Positions 7,431-16,406 of a DNA stretch of 20,609 nt are shown piece by piece. Origin of the DNA: CAYSGX01 sp964518215 (GTDB taxonomy: Bacteria; Bacteroidota; Bacteroidia; Chitinophagales; CAIOSU01); contig CAZFFP010000069.1 in NCBI GenBank assembly GCA_964518215.1, positions 1 to 20,609 on the forward strand, given 5' to 3'. Made by a program: the position numbers and the translations under genes. The notes beneath the pieces are model-generated. The model was not told where the DNA came from, made no database searches, and saw nothing but the letters and a program-made list of their open reading frames with translations. Numbering within the stretch: position 1 is the first letter of the stretch; every line of letters starts with the position of its first letter.

Positions 7431-9293
7431 GTGAACAACACTCTCAAAATATTATTTCTCTTTTGGTTCTCAGCGGCATTCATTTTTGTGCAGGCACAGC
7501 AGCAAGTTGCTGATACTGTTTCCACAGAAGAATTGAAGAAAGAAGAAGCCGCCATTATTGAAACACTCGAAAGCCTCACCAAAGAACTTTTCAAAAACAA
7601 TTACAAGTTTAAAACTGAAAATGGCGAGTATCCTAAAAATCTTCCGGCAGTTCCTTTGCCCGACCATGCTACACTCGAAGACCGCCTGAATAAAATTCCT
7701 ACTACTATTCCCATGACCTACAATCAGCATGTGCGCGGGTTCATAGATTTGTATGCCAACCGTAGGCGCGAAATGATGCAACGCATGTTGGGTATGAGCG
7801 AAATTTATTTCCCCATTTTCGAAACCGCCTTAGACAAGCGAGATATGCCGATGGAACTGAAGTATCTGGCTATTGTAGAATCTGCGCTGAATCCAAATGC
7901 AGTTTCGCGGGTGGGCGCTACGGGCATTTGGCAAATCATGTTCACCACCGGAAAAATGTTAGGTTTGGATGTGAATACTTTTATTGATGAAAGACGCGAC
8001 CCTTATCTTTCTACCGAAGCAGCCTTGAACTATCTGCAACAAATGCACAATCTGTATGGCGACTGGCTGCTTGCCATAGCATCGTATAACTGCGGACCGG
8101 GCAACGTGAATAAAGCCATTAAACGTGCCGGTGGCACTCGCGATTTTTGGAAAGTGTATCCTTTTCTTCCGGCAGAAACGCGCGGCTATGTGCCGGCTTT
8201 CATTGCCGTCAATTATGTCATGAAATACTACGATAAGCATGGCATAGTGCCCATGCCGGTTACCGCTTCGTTCAATGCGGTAGATACAGTGATGGTGTAT
8301 GTCAATCTTTCCCTTCAAAATGTAGCGGAGCATTTAGCGCTTGATATTGTTGAACTCGAATTGCTGAATCCTTCGCTGAAAAAGAAAGTGATACCGGCTA
8401 CCGAAAACGGTTATCCGCTGAAATTGCCTTTGAGTAAAGTTTCTTTGTTTGAAGAAAAAAAGTTTGAAATTTTTTCTGAAGACCCTGAACAAGTGAAACG
8501 TATTGCCGCCACCAATCAGTTACCCGCGCCTTCTGTTGCCGTAAAACCGGAAAACAGCACCAAAATTTATTACACTGCCAAAGAAGGCGAAACTTTAGAA
8601 ATGATAGCCGCATGGTTTAACTGCGATATTTATAAGCTGCGCAACATGAACAATATTTTCGGCAATACGGTAAATGCTGGGCAGCAATTGGTAATAATGG
8701 TGCCTAAAGATAAAGCTGCACAATATGAAAATTTCGACACCGTTTCTGCCGAAACCAAAGCGGTTATTTTTAAAGAAAGAAAAGCTGAACAGGAAGCGCT
8801 GACATTGAAAGCCGCAACAACGGTTAGCAGTAGCGCCTCCGAAGTAGGAACAACCATTGCCGATGGATTTAAAATCACCACTCAGAAAATTCCTTACAAA
8901 GTAAAAAGTGGCGACAACCTCAGCATGATAGCTGCCCATTATAAATGCTCCGTGAACGATTTGCGCGAATGGAATAACCTTCGCAGCAGTAAACTCTTTA
9001 TTGGGCAAACACTCTATATTCATCAAACCAAAAAGGTGAAGATTGAAAGTTCGTCTTCTTCAACTACTCCAAAACCCCCATCCATGCTGGAAATCAAAGC
9101 AGCCGACAGCAAACATCAGCCCGGTTACGATAAAGAGTGTAACTGCATCTACTACGAAGTGAAATCGGGCGACACGCTTTGGAAAATCTCCCAACAATAT
9201 CCCGGACTTACGGTGGACAAAATCAAAAAGTCGAACGGCATCAGCGATGGCAAAGAAATTAAGCCCGGCATGAAGTTGAAATTAGAGATTTAA
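7431..9293 (+). CDS. Periplasmic MltD-like lytic transglycosylase with three LysM domains
   Basis: This cleaves the MurNAc-GlcNAc bond of peptidoglycan with formation of a 1,6-anhydro product. The 620-residue protein starts with GTG at 7431, chosen because a signal peptide follows at once (KILFLFWFSAAFIFVQAQ, no lipobox). The SLT domain spans about 110-270, with catalytic Glu150 in AIVESALNPNAVSRVGATG, then GIWQIM and the AIASYNCGPGNV motif. Three LysM peptidoglycan-binding domains lie at about 379-425, 489-533 and 574-620; the last two contain YKVKSGDNL and YEVKSGDTL. SLT followed by LysM is the layout of MltD, but this protein is not a predicted lipoprotein. It is 23 bp after gatA and likely shares its transcript. 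Confidence 0.92.
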   Translation: MNNTLKILFLFWFSAAFIFVQAQQQVADTVSTEELKKEEAAIIETLESLTKELFKNNYKFKTENGEYPKNLPAVPLPDHATLEDRLNKIPTTIPMTYNQHVRGFIDLYANRRREMMQRMLGMSEIYFPIFETALDKRDMPMELKYLAIVESALNPNAVSRVGATGIWQIMFTTGKMLGLDVNTFIDERRDPYLSTEAALNYLQQMHNLYGDWLLAIASYNCGPGNVNKAIKRAGGTRDFWKVYPFLPAETRGYVPAFIAVNYVMKYYDKHGIVPMPVTASFNAVDTVMVYVNLSLQNVAEHLALDIVELELLNPSLKKKVIPATENGYPLKLPLSKVSLFEEKKFEIFSEDPEQVKRIAATNQLPAPSVAVKPENSTKIYYTAKEGETLEMIAAWFNCDIYKLRNMNNIFGNTVNAGQQLVIMVPKDKAAQYENFDTVSAETKAVIFKERKAEQEALTLKAATTVSSSASEVGTTIADGFKITTQKIPYKVKSGDNLSMIAAHYKCSVNDLREWNNLRSSKLFIGQTLYIHQTKKVKIESSSSSTTPKPPSMLEIKAADSKHQPGYDKECNCIYYEVKSGDTLWKISQQYPGLTVDKIKKSNGISDGKEIKPGMKLKLEI

Positions 9294-9364
9294 CAGCGCG
9301 CCTAACATGCTGGACAAAAAGAATAAAAATAATTTGTCTGAAAACTATTTTGAGCCACTATAAA

Positions 9365-11563
9365 TTATTCTTTCACAAATCTTTTTATCACCGTTGTTTC
9401 CTGATTGTTGAGTTGCAGCAGATAAACGCCTGAAGGCAAATCAGACACATCAAGAACAAATCGTTTTTTGTTACCTACAGGAAGTTCCTTCACCGGTTTG
9501 CCGTCTGTTTGAAACACCGTATAGCTGCTTACAAGCATTTCACTTTCTACATTCAAATTAGTAACAACAGGGTTTGGAAATAACAAAACATGAGTCGGAG
9601 CTATTTCAAAATATTTTACCGATACGGTAGCCTTTGCTACTAAAATAGCAGCCAATGCGTTTACTTTTCCCCAACCCCAAATGAGGTCTCCTTCGGCACC
9701 AATTTCTCCGGTTCGATTATCTAATCGGGCGGTAGCTTTTATAATTTCTTTCACCTGTGCTGCCGTCAAATCGGGATTTGCCTGAAGCATCAGCGCCACT
9801 ACTCCCGCAACAGCAGGTCCCGACATGGAGGTGCCGGAATAGTCGGAAAAATGGTAGTCTTTATTTTCGAAATTTACCGTAGCTCTTATAGTGCCCGGTG
9901 CAGGGTCGAAAGAATTTACCGAAGAAATAACTCCCTGCCCCGGACCTGAAATATCGGGCTTGGTTCTGCCATCAACCGTAGGTCCGTGGCTCGAAAAAAC
10001 AGAGCGTTGTCCAAAACCAATAGTGCCATTGTTGAGCCTTTGCTCTGCCCGATGAGAAGCTACCGTAATCACTTCTTTACCTACTCCGGCAGGCTCGCCC
10101 AATCCGTATTCGGTATTGCCTCGTCTGGCATCAGGATAGTTGTTGTTCAACACACTACCCCAGTTAGTGTAGCGATTATTCAGCCTGATATTATTCCAAA
10201 TATGCACTTCGCTATCGTTGCTCGTCATATACAATACGGCTTTCAGATTGGTGGCTTTTTTCAATTCCATTCTGATATTCGGTTTATCATTCAAAGGCGA
10301 TTTTGCTGTGCTTAAAATTCTCACAATCAAGGTATCTCCGGCATTGGGCAACAAAATAGTATCGTTCACTAAAGGTTCGTTTGCCGAATTGTAGAAAGGC
10401 GTTTGATACACCGCTTGATTGCTGTTATCTACCAGTTTAACAGACACCGAAAACGAACTGTTGGCAGAACCCCACATAGATAAAGTTTGTCCGAAACTTT
10501 CAGCAACATTATCAAAATTCACAACCGTCTTCAATGTGTCGCCATCTTGAGTAAAATCATGTTGCAGATGAAAAATATTATTGCCGTTGTTGCCCGCAGA
10601 ACCTACAAACACACTGCCCGTTCCGGCATAATAATCTATAGATAAATTTTCGAGCAAACTGCCATCGTGAGGACCTAAATGACTGCCAAAACTCATGTTC
10701 ACCACATAAGGTTTTTCGACAGATTTTGCATAAGCATCTATGTATGCCAGCGCATCTGCAAACGATGGCGCATCGCGTCTCAACGAAACAAAAATCAACT
10801 CGGCTTCGGGTGCCATACCTTTATGCGGAGTGCCCGCGCTATTGCCACCGACAATACCTCCCACATGAGTGCCATGCGAACCCGGACCGAAAACATACAA
10901 CGTGTCTTCGCCCGCATCGAGCAAAGCCTGCATACCTATATATTCGGTGCCGAAATCAAAACCTGCGGGCGCAGGCCCCGACATTTTGTTTTGGTCCCAT
11001 GCCTTGCTGATGCGCAGATGAGTTAAGGTGCTGTCGTAAAAAACAGGGTGGGTATAATCAAAACCCCAATCAATAACCGCAATAATAACTCCTTCGCCAT
11101 TATATGCCCGGTTTAATTCGCCCCAACCTGAATGAACACTATCCACTCTGGTATCCGAAATCGAAAAATTCAAATCGGGCGATAGTTGCCCACCGGTTTC
11201 GACATAAATAATTCCGGGTAATTCAGAAAGTTTTTTCAGATACTGCACCGGCACTCTCATCGAAATCAGGTTGCCTTTTTCTGCTGAAATTTTTATATCC
11301 AAATCCTGAATCATTGATTTGCTGAATACGCTTTGATTCACCAAAACAAGCGCTCCGGTATAGTAATGCCCTCTTTTGAAATACAAATCAAATGGAGCTG
11401 CAACATTCTCGGGAATGCTGATTTTTTCTTCAGAATGAGTGGGCAGATAAGGATTGAGTTCGTGCAATAACCATCGGGCACATGCCGATAATGTAGTGTT
11501 TGCAAAAGTGTCAGAAAAAATAAAAATGGAAATTACTGCCGAAAATAAAACCTTGTAAAGCAT
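9365..11563 (-). CDS. Secreted subtilisin-like serine protease (S8) with T9SS sorting domain
   Basis: A 732-residue exported protease. Residues 1-21 form a signal peptide (MLYKVLFSAVISIFIFSDTFA). An N-terminal segment of ~120 residues resembles a propeptide (VPVQYLKKLSELPGIIYVE, as in S8 inhibitor domains). The catalytic triad is complete: Asp165 in AVIDWGFDYTHP, His233 in GSHGTHVGG and Ser579 in SGTSMSGPAVAG; the oxyanion Asn probably lies in VGSAGNNGN. About 130 residues between NNG and the Ser motif form an inserted beta domain. The C-terminus (~650-732) is a T9SS sorting domain (LLFPNPVVTNLNVES, ending VIKRFVKE), so surface display or secretion is expected. It converges with the transglycosylase gene and lies 166 bp downstream of the SOUL gene; no strong terminator or promoter is visible in either gap. 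Substrates are unknown. Confidence 0.93.
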   Translation of the reverse strand: MLYKVLFSAVISIFIFSDTFANTTLSACARWLLHELNPYLPTHSEEKISIPENVAAPFDLYFKRGHYYTGALVLVNQSVFSKSMIQDLDIKISAEKGNLISMRVPVQYLKKLSELPGIIYVETGGQLSPDLNFSISDTRVDSVHSGWGELNRAYNGEGVIIAVIDWGFDYTHPVFYDSTLTHLRISKAWDQNKMSGPAPAGFDFGTEYIGMQALLDAGEDTLYVFGPGSHGTHVGGIVGGNSAGTPHKGMAPEAELIFVSLRRDAPSFADALAYIDAYAKSVEKPYVVNMSFGSHLGPHDGSLLENLSIDYYAGTGSVFVGSAGNNGNNIFHLQHDFTQDGDTLKTVVNFDNVAESFGQTLSMWGSANSSFSVSVKLVDNSNQAVYQTPFYNSANEPLVNDTILLPNAGDTLIVRILSTAKSPLNDKPNIRMELKKATNLKAVLYMTSNDSEVHIWNNIRLNNRYTNWGSVLNNNYPDARRGNTEYGLGEPAGVGKEVITVASHRAEQRLNNGTIGFGQRSVFSSHGPTVDGRTKPDISGPGQGVISSVNSFDPAPGTIRATVNFENKDYHFSDYSGTSMSGPAVAGVVALMLQANPDLTAAQVKEIIKATARLDNRTGEIGAEGDLIWGWGKVNALAAILVAKATVSVKYFEIAPTHVLLFPNPVVTNLNVESEMLVSSYTVFQTDGKPVKELPVGNKKRFVLDVSDLPSGVYLLQLNNQETTVIKRFVKE

Positions 11564-11729
11564 TCATAAATTTTGATGATGAAGCCGCTAAATAACTAAA
11601 ATTGAGGCGGGCAAAAGGAAAGCCGCAACAGAACATCTGTTTCTCAAAATCAGGAAACAAGAATGATGAAACTTTTAGTTAGAACTCATTTGTTTTTTAA
11701 ATTCTGTTCAACTTTATAGTGGGCAAAAC

Positions 11730-12335
11730 TCATTTAGGCACAGCATCTTTGCTAATGCTCACTATAATTTCATTTCTTCTGAATAAAATATCCCATGGCG
11801 CATTGTAGCCAAGAAAGCGAAAATTGTTTTGGTGTTGTATGCCCAATTTTAAAAGTTGTTCGTGAAGTTCTTTTTTCTTGATTTCTATTTTTTCGTCAGA
11901 AGCCCAACCTCCAAATCTAATGGCTGCTACATATTCTTCTGCACTTTTATGCAACTGTATAGCGCCCGATGAGGGCTTAGGAAGATTTTCTAAATTATAC
12001 CCTTCAGGCATTACAAAACTCATAGTAGATTTTCCGTTGTTCATCTCCATGTGAACGGGCGCTGTCATAGCAATTTTATTATTGCTCTGATTGCCGCCAA
12101 AAATATAGCCTGCTAAAACCCTGAAATTTTTATTGGCAGAACCTTTATAAGTGCCATCGTTATTGGTTACAGAGGCCAATACTGCTTCAGGGTAATAACG
12201 AAATTCTAAGTCTCCTTTTGTAATCAATTCTTTATAGGGTTGTTGTAGCGTTTTTGCCATAAGGGTATTGATTAATGCAATTGAAACAATAAGCAGTAAA
12301 ATTACTGCCGAAATGATAAGCAACTTTCTGTTCAT
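11730..12335 (-). CDS. SOUL-family heme-binding-like protein with N-terminal membrane anchor
   Basis: This 201-residue protein starts with a hydrophobic segment (LLIISAVILLLIVSIALINTL, about 4-25), likely an uncleaved membrane anchor or signal peptide. The rest is a SOUL domain: YKELITKGDLEFRYYPEAVLASV, then NFRVLAGYIFGGN, KIAMTAPVHME, MSFVMPEGY and the late WDILFRRNEI, all hallmarks of the family. Members bind heme or porphyrin in some organisms; the exact role in bacteria is not settled, so heme binding is a family inference. It probably faces the periplasm. It is divergent from the sterol-desaturase-like gene across a 204-bp gap in which no consensus promoter was seen. Confidence 0.88.
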   Translation of the reverse strand: MNRKLLIISAVILLLIVSIALINTLMAKTLQQPYKELITKGDLEFRYYPEAVLASVTNNDGTYKGSANKNFRVLAGYIFGGNQSNNKIAMTAPVHMEMNNGKSTMSFVMPEGYNLENLPKPSSGAIQLHKSAEEYVAAIRFGGWASDEKIEIKKKELHEQLLKLGIQHQNNFRFLGYNAPWDILFRRNEIIVSISKDAVPK

Positions 12336-12539
12336 GCACTCATAACAAGTTAAACCGTTTATAGTTTCGGGCGGTAGCTCGCTTATAGCACTTTAAAAAA
12401 ACTATTTGTTTATAGGGCCTGCCATATCCTTTATGTTATAACAAATAAAGTTATCGGAATTACTGATATAGCTGCTAAAAAAATAAAACAGAAAATGCTA
12501 TTTTCATAAAATCATTGCTGCTTACAACTAATTTTTAAG

Positions 12540-13424
12540 ATGGCCGAAAACGAACTAATAAGCAAGTCAATTCCACTGTTCATGCTACTGTTTTTAGGCA
12601 TTTTAGAAGCATTGGGAGGTCTCTACTTTCATGATAAAAGAACCAAGAATGATTGGTCTATTGAACTGGTAAGCCTTTTTACCTTGCCCACTCTTGTGCA
12701 GCCGGGCATATTTTTACTAATCTTTTGGACAGGCAAAAACTGGTTTTCTCAATTTGAAAACTTGTATGTTAACTTGTTTTTCGGGTGGCAGTTTATAGCA
12801 TTTTTAATTTTTGACGATTTAACTCAGTACTTGTGGCACAGGCTGTCTCATATAAATAGGATTATGTGGAAACTACATCGACCCCACCATGTAGTAGAAG
12901 AAATGGGCGTTATGGTTACTTACAGAAACGCCATATTGTATTATGCTTTAATGCCCGGCATTTGGTTTTCGGCTATACTTATTTACTTGGGCATGGGCTA
13001 TGCTTATTTATTTTACTTGCCCATTAAACTCACAGTAATTTTATTGGCCCACAGCGAAACTAAATGGGATAGGTTTCTTTATAAATACAAAATACTAAGT
13101 CCCCTTGCCTGGGTTATTGAACGATTAATTTCTACGCCCAGTACACATTTTGCGCATCATGGTTTAACTGCCGAAGATGGCATATCGCACCCCAATGGCA
13201 ACTATGGTAATTTACTTTTTTTGTGGGATGTTATTTTTGGAACAGCAAAAATCACAAGGCAGTACCCCATCAAGTTTGGTGCATGGAACCAAGTTAAAGA
13301 GCCGTGGTATGTGCAATTATTATTTCCCATTATTAGGTCTAAAAAACCTGAAAGCGAATTGCACTCCATTACTACTAAAAACGATTATGACCCCTCTATT
13401 GCCTATAAAGATTTTAGCAAGTAA
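12540..13424 (+). CDS. Sterol desaturase / fatty acid hydroxylase family membrane di-iron enzyme
   Basis: A 294-residue integral membrane protein with about five hydrophobic segments. The eight-histidine di-iron pattern is largely visible: HRLSH (His100, His104), HRPHH (His113, His116, His117), His near AHSETKWDR, and HFAHH (His203, His206, His207). The family uses these to bind two irons and hydroxylate or desaturate lipids with O2. The region STPSTHFAHHG and NYGNLLFLWDVIFGTA is typical of the bacterial members and of alkylglycerol monooxygenase relatives. The substrate cannot be told: sterol, fatty acid, carotenoid or ether lipid are all possible. It seems to be transcribed alone. The ATG at 12540 is the first in frame; no signal peptide is expected. 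Confidence 0.9.
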   Translation: MAENELISKSIPLFMLLFLGILEALGGLYFHDKRTKNDWSIELVSLFTLPTLVQPGIFLLIFWTGKNWFSQFENLYVNLFFGWQFIAFLIFDDLTQYLWHRLSHINRIMWKLHRPHHVVEEMGVMVTYRNAILYYALMPGIWFSAILIYLGMGYAYLFYLPIKLTVILLAHSETKWDRFLYKYKILSPLAWVIERLISTPSTHFAHHGLTAEDGISHPNGNYGNLLFLWDVIFGTAKITRQYPIKFGAWNQVKEPWYVQLLFPIIRSKKPESELHSITTKNDYDPSIAYKDFSK

Positions 13425-13713
13425 TAAATAAGGCGGTTGTCTGTATCCTCTTGTCATGCTGTATACGATAGCTGTCGGGAGCATCTTTTTTAGCTATAAT
13501 GTATTTACTTAAAAGTTTCTTCTAAAATGACGGAAGGATTTGCACGGTTTCTTTGTTGCTTTTCTTTAGAGGTGTGGAATTAAAATTCCTTTTATCTATC
13601 ATTCGCCATGCTATGCGGAAGATGATGAATATTGGGAGTCTAATCCAATCAGAATCACAAAAAATGTTGCTTGAATGCGGCATTTTAAAATGTAAAAAGA
13701 TTTTAAGCAAGTT
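13425..13713. other. Intergenic region between convergent genes with two palindromes
   Basis: This 289-bp gap holds no credible gene. CGATAGCTGTCG at 13466-13477 is an imperfect 12-bp palindrome (one G-T pair) followed by GGGAGCATC and a T run, and could serve as a terminator for the upstream plus-strand gene; similar ATAGCT-centred sequences are common intergenic debris in Bacteroidota. CATTTTAAAATG at 13681-13692 is a perfect palindrome 22 bp beyond the proA stop and may help end the proBA transcript. A 62-codon minus-strand frame here has no recognisable features. Confidence 0.35.
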
Positions 13714-14970
13714 CTAAGACGTGCGCACCTGCCCGTTACCTTCTATTATCCATTTGTATGAAGTAAGTTCCGGCAAAGCCATGGGGCCACGGGCATGCAG
13801 TTTTTGAGTGCTGATGCCTATTTCTGCACCCATGCCAAACTGCGAGCCATCGGTAAAGGCAGTTGACACATTGGCATACACTGCAGCCGCATCTACATGT
13901 TTCAGAAAGGTTTCTAATACAACAGGATTTTCTGCAATAATGGCTTCACTGTGTTTCGAGCCGTAAGTAGCAATATGTAATAAAGCTTCATTCAGGTTTT
14001 CTACCGTTTTAATGGCCATTTTCATAGATAGAAATTCAGTGCCAAAACTTTCGGGTGTAGCAGGTTTCAGCAACGAAGAGGGATATATATTGTTTAGCGC
14101 ATTAAATGATTTTTCATCGGCAAATAGCTCAACACACTTATGTTCCAAAGGGGCTACAATCACGGGTAAATCTGCCAGTCGCTTTTCATGAATAATAAGA
14201 CAATCAAGAGCATTGCAAACGCTAACCCTTCGCGTTTTTGCATTGTCAATAATGGCCATTGCTTTTTCAATATTGCCGCTCTCATCAAAATAGGTATGCA
14301 CAATGCCTGCGCCTGTTTCAATTACAGGCACCTTTGCATTTTCTCTTACATAATTAATAAGACTTTGACTTCCTCGAGGTATCAGAATATCAACCATGCC
14401 CACAGCATGTAAAAGCGTTTCTGTTGCTTCCCGGTCGGGAGGCATAAGATATGCAGTATGGGCATTGATATGATGTTGTTGCAACACTTTATGAATAAGT
14501 GAAACAATGGCAATATTAGAGAACTGTGCATCGCGGCTACCTTTTAGCACACAGGCATTACCAGATTTTATACACAATGAAAACACATCGAATGTTACAT
14601 TCGGACGCGACTCGTATATAATGCCAACAACACCCAGCGGCACGCTAACCTTTTGCAGATGCAACCCGTTAGGCAGATATTTTTCAGTTATTAATTTTCC
14701 AACGGGATAATCTAAGGACGCGACATTTCTTATATCATCGGCTATGTTTTTAATGCGTGAAGCGGTAAGCTTTAAACGGTCATATTTCGGGTCGCTAGAA
14801 TTCATTAAATCCAAATCTTTCTTATTTTCTCGCAATAAGAAATCGGTTTCAGATTCAGCAAGTTCAGCAAGGTTAATCAGCAGGGTATTGATGGTTTCAG
14901 CCTCAACACTTATAAGTTGTTGTGAAGCAGTTTGAACCAGCTTAAGCTCATTCATTATATCTACACTCAT
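13714..14970 (-). CDS. proA: Glutamate-5-semialdehyde dehydrogenase (gamma-glutamyl phosphate reductase)
   Basis: ProA reduces gamma-glutamyl phosphate with NADPH to glutamate 5-semialdehyde, the second step of proline synthesis, in the cytoplasm. The 418-residue length is normal. Family motifs are present: PLGVVGIIYESRPNVTFDV, NACVLKGSRDA, PRGSQSLINYVRENAKVPVIETGAGIVH, the catalytic Cys252 in VSVCNALDC, and ARGPMALPELTSYKW at the end. It lies 9 bp after proB in the same direction, a classic proBA operon. Two Met starts are close (MSVDIMNEL); the upstream one at 14970 is kept because it follows proB tightly, but the inner one is possible. proC is not in the window. Confidence 0.96.
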   Translation of the reverse strand: MSVDIMNELKLVQTASQQLISVEAETINTLLINLAELAESETDFLLRENKKDLDLMNSSDPKYDRLKLTASRIKNIADDIRNVASLDYPVGKLITEKYLPNGLHLQKVSVPLGVVGIIYESRPNVTFDVFSLCIKSGNACVLKGSRDAQFSNIAIVSLIHKVLQQHHINAHTAYLMPPDREATETLLHAVGMVDILIPRGSQSLINYVRENAKVPVIETGAGIVHTYFDESGNIEKAMAIIDNAKTRRVSVCNALDCLIIHEKRLADLPVIVAPLEHKCVELFADEKSFNALNNIYPSSLLKPATPESFGTEFLSMKMAIKTVENLNEALLHIATYGSKHSEAIIAENPVVLETFLKHVDAAAVYANVSTAFTDGSQFGMGAEIGISTQKLHARGPMALPELTSYKWIIEGNGQVRTS

Positions 14971-14979
14971 AGCGTTCGG

Positions 14980-16062
14980 TTAAGGATTTAAAAACAGATA
15001 ATCATAATGAATAAATGCCGGCTGATTTTTTATGCCTATGCGGTTAATCGCTTTTTCTGAACTATAGTTTGCCAAGCCTATACCCAATAACTTTCCTTTC
15101 TCACTTAAAATTTTTACGGCATCGCCTTTTTCAAAATCTTCTTCTATGGCAACAATACCCACAGGCAAAAGGCTCGATGCCTTACCTGTTTGCAAAAGGG
15201 CAGTAGCCGCACCGTTATTAATATAAACTTTTCCTTTGGCATAGCTTTCAGTATGTGCTATCCAGCGTTTTATCTGCGAGGTTTTTTTATGCTTTTCAAA
15301 GCGGGTGCCTATGTTTTCGCCCGCCAGAATTTTGGTAAGAATGTTTGTTGTTTTACCATTGGCAATATGAACGGTTATTCCCATTTGCGCAATATTATAT
15401 GCCATGCGCGATTTGGTTATCATGCCCCCTCGACCGAAGTTCGATTTCTCATGCGAGATGAAAGAAAAGTCCATCTTAGATTGTGCAATCAGCGGAATCA
15501 ATACTGAATCGGGAGCATTGGGGTTGCCATTATAAAGACCATCTACACTTGTTAAAAGTATTAAAGCTTCAGCTCCAATCATAGAAGCCATTAGTCCGCT
15601 CAATTCGTCATTATCGGTAAACATTAATTCGGTTACAGAAATCACATCATTTTCATTCACTACAGGTATAATATCGTTTTTTAAAAGATTGGTGATACAG
15701 CTTTTCATATTCAGGTAATGTTTACGATCTCTGAAATCGCCTTTGGTTACCAATACCTGAGCGCAGGTAATTTCATGCCTGCCAAACAATTCGGCATAAG
15801 TATTAATTAGTTTAATCTGGCCTACTGCAGCCAATTGCTGTCTTTCTGATACAGGGTCAGTCTTGTCGGTAATTTTAACGATACTTCTGCCACATGCCAC
15901 TGCACCCGATGATACTAATACCACATCTACTTTTTGTTTTTTAAGCGCTGCAAGTTGTGCAACTATAGTTTCAATTCTTTCGATATCAGGAAGTCCATTT
16001 TCGCGGGTAATAACGTTTGAGCCAATTTTAACGACTATTTTTTTATAAATACCTTGTTTCAT
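14980..16062 (-). CDS. proB: Glutamate 5-kinase with C-terminal PUA domain
   Basis: ProB phosphorylates glutamate with ATP to gamma-glutamyl phosphate, the first and usually proline-inhibited step of proline synthesis. The 360 residues contain an amino-acid-kinase domain (KKIVVKIGSNVIT at 7-19, VVLVSSGAVACGR, NENDVISVTE, FTDNDELSG, LLTSVDGLYNGNP, GRGGMITKSRMA) and a PUA domain after about residue 270 (GKVYINNGAATALL to LLGIGLANYSS). proA follows after 9 bp. The start ATG overlaps by 4 nt (ATGA) the stop of a 21-codon frame upstream, so its translation may be coupled to it. No TAnnTTTG promoter was found in the 340 bp upstream. Confidence 0.96.
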   Translation of the reverse strand: MKQGIYKKIVVKIGSNVITRENGLPDIERIETIVAQLAALKKQKVDVVLVSSGAVACGRSIVKITDKTDPVSERQQLAAVGQIKLINTYAELFGRHEITCAQVLVTKGDFRDRKHYLNMKSCITNLLKNDIIPVVNENDVISVTELMFTDNDELSGLMASMIGAEALILLTSVDGLYNGNPNAPDSVLIPLIAQSKMDFSFISHEKSNFGRGGMITKSRMAYNIAQMGITVHIANGKTTNILTKILAGENIGTRFEKHKKTSQIKRWIAHTESYAKGKVYINNGAATALLQTGKASSLLPVGIVAIEEDFEKGDAVKILSEKGKLLGIGLANYSSEKAINRIGIKNQPAFIHYDYLFLNP

Positions 16063-16124
16063 ATCAATGCCAATATTTCTCTTTGCTTTTCAATAACTTC
16101 TTTTGTTTTCTTATGTTTCATCAT
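16059..16124 (-). CDS. Possible 21-codon leader peptide or gene remnant overlapping the proB start
   Basis: A short frame, MMKHKKTKEVIEKQREILALI, ends TGA inside an ATGA overlap with the proB start codon, the usual arrangement for translational coupling. It lies immediately downstream of the degenerate icmF-tail copy. It is rich in Lys and Glu, contains no proline codon, and so is not an obvious proline attenuator. It may equally be the surviving C-terminus of a gene cut off by recombination. No homology is recognised, and the short length makes chance a real alternative. Confidence 0.25.
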   Translation of the reverse strand: MMKHKKTKEVIEKQREILALI

Positions 16125-16125
16125 T

Positions 16126-16176
16126 TCACATATTCCTTTTATACTGAACACTCACCCCCGTAATTCTGCGGTATTG
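16126..16176 (-). repeat. Degenerate icmF 3'-end copies (C and D) upstream of proB
   Basis: Read on the minus strand, 16155-16126 encodes VSVQYKRNM-stop, matching the icmF end VGGQYRRNM-stop with three changed residues and TGA in place of TAA. Over 33 aligned bases I count about 22 matches to the real icmF end and about 25 to the copy at 18873-18913. Abutting it, 16164-16176 is a 13-bp exact match (CAATACCGCAGAA on the minus strand) to the icmF tail, as if two tails are stacked. They mark the proB-side edge of the accessory island. Confidence 0.55.
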
Positions 16177-16319
16177 TACTCCAATTAATGTATGTGCTAA
16201 GATCCAAGTAAAAATACTAATTAACCACACGCCCTTCGGAAATTATAATTATAAATCCTACGATACGGCTTCCGAATTGTAATCATAGGAGCAGTTGAAA
16301 AAACTCAAGTGCTTCCCTA

Positions 16320-16347
16320 CGCTGGCGCACGCGTGTCGCGTGTGCCA
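16320..16347 (+). repeat. Left REP-like hairpin element, 28 bp
   Basis: It begins CGCTGGCGCACGCG and ends CGCGTGTGCCA. The internal arms GCGCACGCG and CGCGTGTGC pair around TGT with one G-U wobble. It is an exact reverse complement of the element at 17025-17052. It is strikingly GC-rich against an AT-rich background. The 5' GTAG/GGAG tetranucleotide of enterobacterial REPs is not present directly before the stem; GTAG occurs only at the 3' foot on the minus strand. Confidence 0.7.
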
Positions 16348-16372
16348 TTGTTATTATCACAACATCTACAGT

Positions 16373-16402
16373 TTGTTATTCTGTTATATGACAATATTTT
16401 TG
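16373..16402 (+). promoter_or_regulatory. Full Bacteroidota promoter immediately before the RAYT start codon
   Basis: TTG at 16373-16375, a 19-bp spacer, and TATTTTTG at 16395-16402 match the -33/-7 consensus TTG-N19-TAnnTTTG exactly. The -7 element ends only 4 bp before the ATG at 16407, so transcription would start at or next to the start codon and give a leaderless or nearly leaderless mRNA. Confidence 0.5.
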
Positions 16403-16406
16403 TTTC

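Noticed and set aside
9294..9364. Bidirectional terminator between the transglycosylase and protease genes
   Set aside because: No stem of useful length with a T-tract could be found in the 71-bp gap.
13522..13710. 62-codon minus-strand frame after proA
   Set aside because: No recognised motif, no promoter or ribosome-binding site, and it lies in AT-rich intergenic DNA with palindromes.
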